This document shows, in pieces, positions 44,184-55,910 of a stretch of DNA of 64,000 nucleotides. Position 1 is the stretch's first letter. Each line of letters starts with the position of its first letter. The stretch comes from Adiantum capillus-veneris (taxonomy: Eukaryota; Streptophyta; Polypodiopsida; Polypodiales; Pteridaceae): the NCBI GenBank assembly GCA_014529385.2, contig CM043953.1:110924549-110988548 (forward strand). Direction: 5' to 3'. Below the pieces are notes generated by a model, which searched no databases, was not told the origin of the DNA, and was given only the letters and a program-made list of their open reading frames with translations. Position numbers and translations under genes: made by a program.

Positions 44184-44894
44184 AGTATATGTCATGCTTC
44201 ATTCACTTAACCTCGGAGTTACTTCACCCCTTGCAAAAATTAACACAACAAGTCAATTTTGTTTGGTTTGATGAGCTTGAAGAATATTTTTGTAACATCA
44301 AAGTCATTCTGTCAGAGCTACCAACACTTATGTCTCCTTGTTGGGAGTACAAATTTTTTGTTAGCTCTAGTGTTGAAAAAGAAACAATTGGTGTTGTTTT
44401 GCTACAACAAGATCCCCACAACACCAGGATGCGACCCATCTACTTTGCTAGTATGGTCATGAATGCTTTGGAGAGAGGCTACACAGAAGCAGAACTCATG
44501 ATGCTTTCTCTCATGTTTGTGGTGAGAAAGTCCTACTTGCTACCAAAACCTTTTGTAATTCTCACTGCAATTTTTTTTTTCCCTTGGGTGTCATCTCAAA
44601 TGAATCTTAGTACTAGGATCTCTAACTGGTTTATGGAGTTGCAAGAGTTTCAACACTCCTTCAAGGTAGAAGATAGTGTGCATGCACAATTGGTGGGGAT
44701 TCTCACTTATAGGGTACATGAGAAGGAGATTAAGGTGCCTGAAGCAAAGACCCTACCATTGCCACCACCAAAAAGTATTCTTAATTATTTTACCTTGTTC
44801 TTTGATGGAGCTTTTCGACGAGCCACAGGAAAAGCAGGGGGGAGGGCTAGTGTTGCTCAACCCAAGTGGAGAGGTGGTCATGAAAGAGAAGGTC
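44184..44894 (+). pseudogene. pol: degenerate first RNase H and start of second RNase H of I
   Basis: The frame opens MSCFIHLTSELLHPLQKL, then YKFFVSSSVEKETIGVVLLQ, where the catalytic Asp of the gypsy RNase H (usually FVDAS) is lost, and RPIYFASMVMNALERGYTEA. A second RNase H begins with FTLFFDGAFRRATGKAGG, with its first catalytic Asp present, and continues in the next frame as GGLVLLNPSGEVVMKEKV up to the insertion of H. A degenerate first and an intact second RNase H is the Tat arrangement. Confidence 0.85.
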
Positions 44895-45612
44895 TGTTAG
44901 GAAAGAAGACGTAGCTAAATAGATAATTGAGTAGATTACTTAATGGAGATAGATAGCTTTACATACACAAGATTATAGAGTAGAGAGAGAGAGAGTACAC
45001 ACGATATACGTGGTTCACCCAATGTGGGCTATGTCCACGGGAAAGCAGCCACTCAATGGCTTTAGTACTTCAAAAAAAGAAGTAGTTTACAAAGGGATTA
45101 TACCCTTAATGGAGCTCCCGCCTTACTTCACTCTCACCACCTCACACTCACCTTGTTGCATCAACTTTACACTATATAAAATGTGTCTAGAAATGGCCTC
45201 CTTTTGTAGGCCAAAAGGGCTTCTCTCTCTCATGAGAGATAGCCATGTGTAGCCGCCCTTGTGTAGATAAGTCCAAATCGGACCCTCCAATCCGCCCATG
45301 TGTGCCCTCCCTTGAGAAGACAAGTCCGCTTTTGAATCCGGCCATCGGCCATTGACTTCCATCCACCGGTCACCGGCCATTGACTACCGGCCACCGGCCA
45401 ATCGACGGTTGTTTTTCGACCACTTTTCGGCCGCCATCCGGCCATAATATTCCGGCGAAAAGGAATATTCCGACGAGGAGACTGTGAAAATTTTGGTTTT
45501 CGGTGAGTGATTTACCTTTATGCATGATGGCTTCTCCTCATAATGGGGGCCTTACAAATGTGTGCTTTTACCACAGAAAATTACAAGGGTAAATAAGGCT
45601 CCATACTTAACA
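44895..45612 (-). repeat. 3' LTR of element H
   Basis: 718 bp, plus-strand ends TGTTAGGAAA and ACTTAACA, followed inside by the purine tract GTCTCCAAGTGGGAGA (minus strand). The TATA box of the other LTR is changed here (TACAAAAGG). Confidence 0.94.
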
Positions 45613-45672
45613 ATCTCCCACTTGGAGACTAATCTCCAAACCAAACCTGTGACTGCTTTCCATCCTGGCTTC

Positions 45673-46259
45673 TTATCCTTGAATGCCGATTGAAGATGAG
45701 AAAAAGCTCAACTTCTCCTTGTTGACCACCTTTGTAAACATGTCTGCATGATTTTCACTTGTATGCACCTTTCCTAGCTTTAGCTGTCCCTCTTCCAAAA
45801 GAGTGCGTATGAAGTGATATCTCACCTCAATGTGCTTTGTCCTTGAATGAAAGGCTGATTTCTTCACAAGATGGATAGCGCTTTGGCTATCACTGTACAA
45901 GACACAATTGTCTTGTCTGAATCCAAGCTCTTCTAAGAATCTGTGAAGCCACAGAATTTCTTTGCTTGCCTCCGTCATTGCTACATACTCTGCTTCCGTG
46001 GTAGAAAATGAAACCACTTTCTGCAGCTTTGAAGCCCAGCTTACTGCTGTGCCTCCATCGTGAACACATAGCTAGTAGTGCTCCTTCGAGTATCTTTGTC
46101 ACCTGCCATATCTGCATCAGCATACCCTTCTAGAAAAATATCAGCTCCTCCAAAATACAAAGCATTTCTTGTTGTCCCTTTTAGATACCTAAGTATCCAC
46201 TTCACAGCTTGCCAATGCTCTTTACCTGGGTTTTCCATGAATCTACTCACAACTCCCAC
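45673..46259 (-). pseudogene. pol: copia RNase H of element H
   Basis: Two overlapping frames. The first has GKEHWQAVKWILRYLKGT, FLEGYADADMAGDKDTRRST and ends near 46040. The second has VSFSTTEAEYVAMTEASKEI, LYSDSQSAIHLVKKSAFHSR, TKHIEVRYHFIRTLLEEGQL and NHADMFTKVV, stopping at 45673. A small shift between VFTMEA and the SFSTTEAEY block joins them. Catalytic D, E and D are visible. Confidence 0.9.
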
Positions 46260-46381
46260 TGCATGTGCAATGTCTGGCCTTGTTCAGACCATAGCATACA
46301 TTAGAGAACCTACTGCTGCAGCATATGAAACTTTAGACATATAGGCTATCTCCTCTTGTGTCTTTGGACACATATCCTTCG

Positions 46382-46876
46382 TTAGTTTAAAATGACCAGC
46401 CAAAGGTGTAGAAACTGGTTTTGCATTGCAAACCTTTCTAGTACCTTCCTGATGTAATCTGTTTGAGATAGCTTTATTGTCATCTTCGTCCTCTCCCTTG
46501 ATATTTTCATACCAAGTATCCTCTTTGCAGCACCTAAATCTTTCATTGAAAAAGATTTAGACAGCTCCTCTTTTAGGTCTTTGATGTCCTTCATGTTAGC
46601 ACTTACAATCAACATGTCATCAACATACAACATTAGGATGATTAATTTCCCATCTCCCAAATTCTTTGTGTAGACGCAGTGATTTGAGTTGCATCTTGTG
46701 AATCCATGATCCAACATCCATCGATGAAACTTCAAGTACCATTGTCTTGATGCTTGCTTTAAACCAATCAAGCTCATCTTTAATCTGCAAACCATTTTCT
46801 CCTTACCTTTTACTTCATACCCCTTTGGTTGAAGCATGTAGATTTCCTCCTCTAAGTCACTGTGAGGGAATGCCGT
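46382..46876 (-). pseudogene. pol: copia RT of element H, C-terminal part
   Basis: Begins at the junction with G and reads AFPHSDLEEEIYMLQPKGYE, LKMSLIGLKQASRQWYLKFH, LIILMLYVDDMLIVSAN (YVDD) and FSMKDLGAAKRILGMKI. The first codons are in phase with the RT segment at 54805 across element G. The frame ends in a stop at 46382 near FAMQNQFLHL. Confidence 0.92.
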
Positions 46877-47896
46877 TGAGGCGGTCCGGGGCGGGCAACA
46901 AGAGAGGCGACCTCTAAACACCCCTGAAGGATCCCGTGCTGCTCAATTGGGGCTGGGGAAACCACAAGCACAACAAAATAGCAAACCCACAGCCAAACCC
47001 AAACAAGATAGGGGCACCACCTAGTTATGGTATGCGAACTAGGATGCAAGAGAGATTTTGGTACAACCAAGAAGATGCACCACACAACACACACAAGAAA
47101 CCTCACACCAAGACACACACAAAATGGACCAGAGAGAGCTAGAGCAAAGGGAAGAGAGAGAGAAAAGGATCTTGCGTAATACCTTATTTGTGACTTGCAA
47201 ATAGAGATGGTTTGTTATGATGATATCGTAGAGCTTGTACAAAAACTCACTCAATGCTTAGTGATTGCTAATCATTGCCAAAACACACACACACTGTCTT
47301 AGGGTGTGGGAGACCTTTCACCACAATACCCTCTTACAATGGACACAAAATTGGCAATGAAAAACACACTAAAACACTTTCTAAAATCAAGATCAACCGA
47401 TGGAAACTCAAAATACACAAGTCACCTTGAATTCACCAAACCGTATTGCACAAATGGAAGGACGAAGATTTGAACGTCGAATCACGCCTTTGATGCACAA
47501 AACCTCAATTTATTGATGATGAAGGAGCATATACAATAGTGGTTTTGAGATTTGAGAAACTCACGCTCTCTCACTTGCAATGTGTAGCTTGAAGGCTTCT
47601 CTCACACCAAGAGTGAAGCTCACAAGTGGTTGCTACACCTAAGTCTCTCCTCACGCATAGAGTGTTGGGGTGCTATGTGAGATGTTGGAGGTTGTTTTAC
47701 AAGAAGGAGAGGGGCCTATTTATAGGCTGGAGACCTCTCATTAAGATTCTTGGAAATCCTAATTTACAAGCTAACAAATCAGGATTATGATTTTTTTGAA
47801 TATCAAAACATTGCGGGCCTTCTTTGTCTACTTGAGTCATGGGTGTGGGCTCAAAAGAGAGCATTATTGATGGTAGATAAGGTAAAAGTAAGTAAG

Positions 47897-47955
<59 letters not shown>

Positions 47956-49564
47956 ACTATACACATGTCTTGAGGTGAGGTGTCTTTTATGGTTAGGTCA
48001 ATGGCTATTTTGTGTTAGTATGTTAGTGGTTAGTGTTAGTAATCACTAGAAAGTTAATGATATATTTACAATGGGTAGAATGGGGTGGATGGTTGAAGTA
48101 AGATGGTTGAATGAAGTGAGAAAATCCTTGTGATGGTAAAGCCTGAAGAAGTTTTGGACTTACTTGTGTAGGTTCTCAAAATGACTATCGATCTTCTTCT
48201 TCGTCTTCCCTTCTTTACGCCACCGCCGCCAAGGTTGATTATCGTGATGAAAATGGTAATTCCGTTGATGAGATCTCTTGATTTGCAGAGGTTAAGTATG
48301 GTACACATTCTGAATTTATATATATATATAAGGATTAAGATGGAATTGTACTTTGGAGATAATAGAGAGAGGCATAGAGATGGTGTATGTATATGGAGAG
48401 CTCATATGAGAGCTATGGGAGTAAGTTGGGAGGTTAATGGTGAAGAAGGTGAGAGAAACCATTGAAGGTGCAGGTTTGAGTGAGTGATTGAGAGGGATGT
48501 GTGTGTGTGTGTGTAGAAGTGTGGAAAGATGTGAGAGAAGACTATGGGCTACTTGTGAGAAAAGTGAGCAGACTGGAGTCCACTCAAAAAATCATAGCTC
48601 ACTGGTGGTTACTCCAAAAATCATGAAAACATTTGAGGTGATTATTCAAAGCGTGAGCTACATTTTCTTTTTTGACCACCACTTCAAATTCGGAGTGAAG
48701 ATGGATATTAAAAATACCACCAAAAGACCTGTTTTTTCTTCACAAAAAGTCTTCAGTGGCCCCCTCCTTTGTTGAATTTGTACAATGCATCCAAGAGTGA
48801 GCCCCTCCTTTGTCATATCATAATACAAAGCATCCAAGTTGCCCTTGACACATGCATGGAGGAGGATTATTGGTGAATAAAGAAATATATACATGGTGGG
48901 ACTAGTGTATGGACTATTCATGGACTTTACCTCAATGAGCACATGGTGTTAGAATAATGAGTAAAAATAATAATAAAAATATAGAGGAGTTATGGATATG
49001 GAAAGATATTGGAATCATATGATATGGTCCCTCTTTGAATTATTTTGGGTGAAAGAGGAAAAGGTATGCAAGTAAATAATATAATAAATGTGACCAATGA
49101 GTAGAAATCAATTTTTTGTTTTCACGAGGGTGAGGGTGAAAATGTGGGAGTGATTTGTATAAAGGAAAAATATAAGGTTAGAGTATGTACATATTGGCAA
49201 AAAATATACTTATGGTGTAAGAGGATGAAAGAAGGTGTACATAGGTTTAATAAAACACACACCTAGGTAGAAATATTTAAATAAAATACCAAAATAATTA
49301 TAAAAAATCCCTATATTTAGGCCATATATATAATGCAATATTTACACACAAATGGGCCATAATATTTTATTTTATTTATTTTTTTGGCTCAACTAGCCCA
49401 GTGACTAGCTAGCTGAGGGTTTTTAAGGAGATATGGGAAAAGTCCCATAACTCACACACGCCTATGTACAGTGAAATGGTAGGGATAGCCATAGTGTTTG
49501 GGTGAATTTGGTAGGGTGAGGTAGCTTACTATGGCAATTACGGAGAGCCAAAAAATGGCTATCA
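46877..49564 (-). repeat. 3' LTR of element G
   Basis: 2688 bp, plus-strand ends TGAGGCGGTCCGGGGCGGG and AATGGCTATCA. Just inside (49565-49580) lies the purine tract AAGGGGGGGGGCTAA on the minus strand. Confidence 0.92.
47899..47953. repeat. (GA)n tract in 3' LTR of G
   Basis: About 27 GA units. The 5' LTR has a longer, interrupted run at 53127-53200, and the I LTR has a short CT run at the equivalent place. Confidence 0.95.
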
Positions 49565-49612
49565 TTAGCCCCCCCCCTTAGATAATGGTACATTCATGTA
49601 CCATTTATCCGA

Positions 49613-51802
49613 TCATACAACATGTAGAGTGTGTAACGTCTGTCTTTGTCTGCTCTCATCTTTGAAGAACCTTTGTTGTATGATTAAAAAACCTTGTGTG
49701 ATATGGAAGGTTCTCAGAGCCAATAGCAAGATGTAATGAAGTGACGGAGTAAACCTCCTCCATTGAGAACGTTTCCATAAGCACCCCCCAGGATCAAAGA
49801 TCTTGAAATATCTTTCCCAAAGCGAGATGTATGGTATGGAATCACTTACTGATTTCGGTTGAGGAAACTTGTAGATTTTACTGTTGTCCATCATTGCATC
49901 TATCACTATGAATGTGATATAAAAGATTGGTTGCTCTTCCTCCAGTGTAAAGTTGATGTATCTGCTACGATCTTCAAGAGCTTGTATGAGCAAATTCTTG
50001 AACTGTAGCTCATAAATTTCATTCAACCTGGGTAGGCTCATCAAGTCAAAATTTATATGGCCTTCATGATTTAGGAAATCTTGATCCATGCTTCCAACTG
50101 CTATTGGAAGGTATTGCAAATAGTTTACCACATAGGTAGATAACAGAGGAAGGTTTCTATTGCCTCCAACACATTGGAAGAGAATAGATTTTGGTACTGA
50201 TTGATGAAATATCCACATGTAGCAATCAACAAGTTTTTCATCTATGATGAAGACCAGAAGCATCACAATGTGCGACCTCCATACACCAAAGAACCAAATG
50301 AAGAAGGTTTGGAAACATCCGTTCATCACCAAGTATTTATGTCCTCTTCCACTTAAGAAGGTATGGTGTCCCCGATGAAAGGTATATGTGAAGAGAGGAG
50401 AAGTTGACCTTGAAGAGGTGAAACCCAATATGAAGATGATTGGGGCTTCAAAAGCTTGGATTTCCTTGCTAAGAGATTGTCCCATTAATGAAGAGCCACC
50501 CACTAAAACACCATTGGAGAGAATGATACCCTTCTGATAGTGTCCTTTTATGATTTTATCTTTTACTACTCTCCCATGTTCTTCATCCCCTTCTAAGCCC
50601 CCCCTTTGGCAAGGTTGTAACTCCTCACATCGTACCACCTCAAAGGTTGATGGATTACTGTTTGATTTTGTGAAAACTTTGGCTTCTTGCATGATAGGTT
50701 CCTCCATGCTTAACATACATGGGTCATACCAATGCTTTTCAACATCCTCAAACACTTCTTCAAGATTATCCTCACATGGATTCAACTCACACTCTTCTAC
50801 TTTGTTTTGGAGTTGGCATTCCATGTACACAATCATCTCTTTATGATCAATGTGGTCTATGATCTCTCCACCTATGATTTCATCTTCTTCTTCACTCTCT
50901 TCTTTTAGACAAGATACACTCTCAGAACATTCCATAAGATCAAGGTTACCTTCAAGGTCTTCATTCTCCATAGAGTCATGTTGCACAAAAGCTTCGTCTG
51001 CTCGGATTAGAAATTGATCCTCTGCCAAAAGGTTGGATGTATCCATTATTGAATCATCAATGCCATTTGAGATATCTTGTGTCGATTTTTGCATGCTTGT
51101 GATAAAGGTAGAAGATAGAGATTCCACATTTGAATCGTGGCCACACACTTTAGCACTTGAATAATCAGTTGGCATGTAAGTAACTTCTTCAACATTTGTC
51201 TGAGTAGAAGGAGACAAGTATGGCAAAGGAGATGACTCCTTGATAGAAACACTTTCATGATGGTTGGTTCTTCCAGCATGATGGAAACCATTTTTGATGT
51301 AGAAGTACTTGTGAAACTTCCTTCAGGCAATAGTGACCACTTCTTCAAAGGTAGAGGGTCCACTACAAGTAACCTTAGTCTTTAGGAAAGGAGACAAACC
51401 CGAAATAAATTGATCCATTTTTACATAATCTGGAAATGTAGAACTAAATCCACATCCTACCCATTGACGAGAAAAAATATCCTCATAAGCATAGTAGTCT
51501 TCACCATGTTGTTGAAGTCTCCCTAGTGAAGCCCATGCTTTCTCCGTTGTTGGAACTTTAGAGAATCTGGCCTTCAAAGCTTTGTAAATTTGGGTATATC
51601 CATCTTCAATCTGAGAAGACATACTCCAAAACCATTGCTCAGCGTTGCCTCTAAGGCATAGCAATAGAAAATCCCCTTTTTCAATGTCATCCCTTTTACC
51701 AAGGATATGACAAACCATTCTAAAATCAGCAAGAAAATCATCAACATCTTCTTCTGGATTTCCGAAGAAGATTGGGATATCATCAAAGGTATAGCGTGTC
51801 AT
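49613..51802 (-). pseudogene. gag: Gag with C-terminal extension, element G
   Basis: One minus-strand frame of 730 codons from ATG 51802 (MTRYTFDDIPIFFGNPEED) to 49613, broken only by a TGA at 51323-51325. Residues 1-159 are a Gag domain: VDDFLADFRMVCHILGKRDD, GNAEQWFWSMSSQIEDGY, FISGLSPFLKTKV. The following half is acidic (CLKEESEEEDEIIGGEIIDH), then hydrophobic (TFFIWFFGVWRSHIVMLLVF), and contains YFKIFDPGGCLW near the end. The FDPGG phrase also closes the equivalent ORF of E. The extension resembles no domain I know. The TGA may be a CGA changed by deamination. Confidence 0.75.
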
Positions 51803-52081
51803 AGTCTCTCAATCCTAGAACCACACAAAGATTAGTTCCAAACAATCATCAACTAACTACACAAAGTTTTGAAAGGTCTTTCAACATGAATTCTAGACTT
51901 TTATGTGAAAATGTTTTTTTCCTTTCTTATGTTATGCATAATCCGAACCATATTCTAGATCAATTTTTGTTTCCTTGAAATTAAACTCGGTCATACATGT
52001 TTTCATGATTCATAAAATCTACTTGATTATGCTGAGATTCAAGCATTCATGCAATACAACAACACTAAGCACACAATCGTT
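51803..52081 (-). other. leader of element G
   Basis: About 280 bp between PBS and Gag. The 72-aa ORF found in E and I is absent; no other ORF is supported. Confidence 0.6.
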
Positions 52082-52098
52082 CCTCAGTGAGAGCACCA
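52082..52098 (-). promoter_or_regulatory. primer-binding site of G (shared type)
   Basis: TGGTGCTCTCACTGAGG on the minus strand beside the 5' LTR. It differs from the site of I at two positions. Confidence 0.75.
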
Positions 52099-52944
52099 AA
52101 ATTGTGGCGGTCCGGGGCGGGCAACAAGAGAGGCGACCTCTAAACACCCCTCAAGGCTCTCGTGCTGCTCAATTGGGGCTGGGGCAACCACAAGCACAAC
52201 AAAACAACAAACCCACAGCCAAACCCAAACAAGATAGGGGCACCACCTAGTTATGGTATGCGAACTAGGACGCAAGAGAGATTTTGGTACAACCAAGAAG
52301 ATGCACCACACAACACACACAAGAAACCTCACACCAAGACACACACAAAATGGACCAGAGAGAGCTAGAGCAAAGGGAAGAGGGAGAGAAAAGGATCTTG
52401 CGTAATACCTTATTTCTGACTTGCAAATAGAGATGGTTTGTTATGATGATATCGTAGAGCTTGTACAAAAACTCACTCAATGCTTAGTGATTGCTAATCA
52501 TTGCGAAAACACACACACACACAGTCTTAGGGTGTGGGAGACCTCTCACCACAATACCCTCTTACAATGGACACAAAATTGGCAATGAAAAACACACTAA
52601 AACACTTTCTAAAATCAAGATCAACCGATGGAAACTCAAAATACATAAGTCACCTTGAATTCACCAAACCGTATTGCACAAATGGATGGACGAAGATTTG
52701 AACGTTGAATCACGCCTTTGATGCACCAAACCTCGATTTATTGATGATGAAGGAGCATATACAATAGTGGTTTTGAGATTTGATAAACTCACCCTCTCTC
52801 ACTTGCAATGTGTAGCTTGAAGGCTTATCTCACACCAAGAGTGAAGCTCACAAGTGGTTGCTACACCTAAGTCTCTCCTCACGCATAGAGTGTTGGGGTG
52901 CTATGTGAGATGTTGGAGGTTGTTTTACAAGAAGGAGAGGGGCC

Positions 52945-52952
52945 TATTTATA
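52945..52952 (-). promoter_or_regulatory. TATA box in 5' LTR of G
   Basis: TATAAATA on the minus strand (CCTATAAATAGGCCCC), matching the TATA box of the I LTR. Confidence 0.6.
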
Positions 52953-53124
52953 GGTTGGACACCCCTCATTAAGATTCTTGGAAATCCTAATTTACAAGCT
53001 AACAAATCAGAATTATGATTTTTTTGAATATCAAAACATTGCGGGCCTTCTTTGTCTGCTTGAGTCATGGGTGTGGACTCAAAAGAGAGCATTATTGATG
53101 GTAGATAAGGTGAAAGTAAGTAAG

Positions 53125-53126
<2 letters not shown>

Positions 53127-53200
<74 letters not shown>
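53127..53200. repeat. (GA)n tract in 5' LTR of G
   Basis: GA run of about 74 bp interrupted once near 53170. Confidence 0.95.
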
Positions 53201-53202
<2 letters not shown>

Positions 53203-54804
53203 ACTATACACATGTCTTGAGGTGAGGTGTCTTTTATGGTAAGGTCAATGGCTATTTCGTGTTAGTATGTTAGTGGTTAGTGTTAGTAATCACTAGAAAG
53301 TTAATGATATATTTACAATGGGTAGAATGGGGTGGATGGTTGAATGAAGTGAGAAAATCCTTGTGATGGTGAAGCTTGAAGAAGTTTTGGACTTACTTGT
53401 GTAGGTTCTCAAAATGACTATCGATCTTCTTCTTCGTCTTCCCTTCTTTACGCCACCGCCGCCAAGGTTGATTATCGTGATGAAAACGGTAATTGTGTTG
53501 ATGAGATCTCTTCATTTTCAGAGGTTAAGCATGGTACACATTCTGAATTTATGTATATATATAAGGGTTAAGATGGAATTGTACTTTGGAGATAATAGAG
53601 AGAGGCATAGAGATGGTGTATGTACATGGAGAGCTCATATGAGAGCTATGGGAGTAAGTGGGGAGGTTAATGGTGAAGAAGGTGAGAGAAACCATTGAAG
53701 GTGCAGGTTTGAGTGAGGGATTGAGAGGGATGTGTGTGTGTGTGTGTAGAAGTGTGGAAAGAGGTGAGAGAAGAGTATGGGCTACTTGTGAGAAAAGTGA
53801 GCAGACTGGGGTCCACTCAAAAAATCATAGCTCACTGGTGGTTACTCCAAAAATCATAAAAAAATTTGAGGTGATTATTCAAAGCGTGAGCTACATTTTC
53901 TTTTTTGACCACCACTTCAAATTTAGAGTGGAGATGGATATTAAAAATCCCACCAAAAGACCTTTTTTTTCTTCACAAAAAGTCTTCAGTGGCCCCCTCC
54001 TTTGTTGAATTTGTACAATGCATTTAAGAGTGAGACCCTCCTTTGTCATATCATAATACAAAGCATCCAAGTTGCCCTTGACACATGCATGGAGGAGCAT
54101 TATTGGTGAATAAAGAAATATATACATGGTGGGACTAGTGTATGGACTATTCATGGACTTTACCTCAATGAGCACATGGTGTTAGAATAATGAGTAAAAA
54201 TAATAATAAAAATATAGAGGAGTTATGGATATGGAAAGATATTGGAATCATATGATATGGTCCCTCTTTGAATTATTTTGGGTGAAAGAGGAAAAGGTAT
54301 GCAAGTAAATAATATAATAAATGTGACCAATGAGTAGAAATCAATTTTTTGTTTTCACGAGAGTGAGAGTGAAGATGTGGGAGTGATTTGTATAAAGGAA
54401 AAATATAAGGTTAGAGTATGTACATATTGGCAAAAAATATACTTATGGTGTAAGAGGATGAAAGAAGGTGTACATAGGTTTAATTAAACACACACCTAGG
54501 TAGAAATATTTAAATAAAATACCAAAATAATTATAAAAAATCCCTATATTTAGGCCATATATATAATGCAATATTTACACACAAATGGGCCATAATTTAT
54601 TTTTTTTTTGATTTTTTTTTTTTTTGGCTCAACTAGCCCAGTGACTAGCTAGCTGAGGGTTTTTAAGGAGATATGGGAATAGTCCCGTAACTCACACACG
54701 CCTATGTACAGTGAAATGGTAGGGATAGACATAGTGTTTGGGTGAATTTGGTAGGGTGAGGTAGCTTACTATGGCAATTACGGAGAGTGAAAAAATGGCT
54801 ATCA

Positions 54805-55168
54805 CCGTATTTACATCCATTTGCTTGAGATTTAGATCATGAGCAGCCACAAGGCTTAAGACAAGCCTAATTGAGTTCATTTTTACAACAGGAGAAAATA
54901 TTTCATTGAAGTCAATACCTTTCTTTTGAGAAAACCCTTTTACCACAAGCCTAGACTTGTACCTTTTCTTCCCACCTTCTTCTTCCTTCAGCTTGTACAC
55001 CCGTTTGTTTTGAAGTGCCCGCTTACCTTTAGGAAACTCAACCAACTTCCATGTTTGGTTGTAATGTAGTGAGTCCATCTCCACTTGCATGATCTTCGTC
55101 CATTCTTCTTTGGATTCATGTTTCATAGCTTCTTCGTATGATTCCAGCTCTCCAGAATATGAGATCAA
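54805..55168 (-). pseudogene. pol: copia RT of element H, N-terminal part
   Basis: RT entry block: YEEAMKHESKEEWTKIMQVE, TWKLVEFPKGKRALQNKRVY, KSRLVVKGFSQKKGIDFNE, FSPVVKMNSIRLVLSL and LNLKQMDVNT, where G interrupts. In copia elements that phrase continues to an AF-containing segment, which is present at 46876 on the far side of G. A stretch before 55168 towards the integrase is broken by stops. Confidence 0.92.
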
Positions 55169-55349
55169 GAGATGGTTGAAGGAAGGAACAAACCTTTCTG
55201 GAGGTCTACTTGCTCTTGTAGATCTTCAGGGAATAGGTTGAGGCTCCTCATTTGGTTGACGTTGTTGCACATTGTCACCATTTGCAGTCCTTGAGTCTTC
55301 ACCATCCTCAAGCTCCATGTACTCATCACCTGTTTCTTTTGTTTGATTT

Positions 55350-55910
55350 TTATATATTTTGTTCGTTAAAAATTACATCCCTACTCCTTAAGATTTTACC
55401 ATCTTCAGGATTCCATAGGCGATACCCAAAGTCACCTTCTCCATAGCCAACGAAGAAACACTTTTTGGATTTTGCATCTAGCTTTGATCTTAGGCTTATA
55501 TCTATGTGCATGAAAGCCTCACACCCAACCACTTTGAGAAATGCATAATTCACCGGTTTACCTGTCCACGCCTCTTCTGGAACTCCCCCATCCAATACCG
55601 TTGAGGGTGACTGATTGATTAAGTACATAGACGTACTTACAGCTTCCGCCCAAAGCTCAAGCGGTAGGCCTGCATGTAGCCTCATGCTTCGTGCTCGCTC
55701 CATGATTGTCCTGTTCATCCTTTCTGAAATCCCATTTTGTTGAGGTGTCCTTGGGGTTGTCCTTTTCCTTTGAATGCCATTGCTAGCACAAAATATTTCA
55801 AAAGCTTGGCTGCAATATTCACCTCCATTGTCGAATCTGAGGCATTTAACCTTGGTACCTGTTTCATCCTCCACAAAGGCTTTTCCACCTTTGAAATATG
55901 GAAAATACAT
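55350..55910 (-). pseudogene. pol: copia integrase catalytic core of element H
   Basis: Contains KVKCLRFDNGGEYCSQ (second catalytic Asp), TPQQNGISERMNRTIMERAR (catalytic Glu), LWAEAVSTSMYLINQSPS, VGCEAFMHIDISLRSKLD and SKKCFFVGYGEGDFGYRLWN. The end is ILRSRDVIFNEQ. It is shifted relative to the preceding integrase segment at about 55900. Confidence 0.9.

Larger units (their letters stand above)
46877..54804 (-). mobile_element. gag-only LTR retrotransposon G (TR-GAG/LARD-like)
   Basis: Long direct LTRs (46877-49564 and 52103-54804, about 2.7 kb each) enclose only about 2.5 kb coding one Gag-plus-extension frame, without protease, RT, RNase H or integrase. A 4-bp TSD CCGT at 46873-46876 and 54805-54808. 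Leaving out G and one TSD copy puts the two RT halves of H in phase, which a 5-bp TSD would not. Its LTRs are homologous to the LTR of Tat element I, its likely helper type. Confidence 0.93.
52103..54804 (-). repeat. 5' LTR of element G
   Basis: 2702 bp, plus-strand ends TGTGGCGGTCCGGGGCGGG and AATGGCTATCA, followed by CCGT. Very similar to the 3' LTR apart from the GA tract and scattered substitutions. Confidence 0.93.

Noticed and set aside
54692-54804. Extension of the H RT frame into SLSVIAIVSYLTLPN
   Set aside because: This is readthrough into the LTR of G, not RT.
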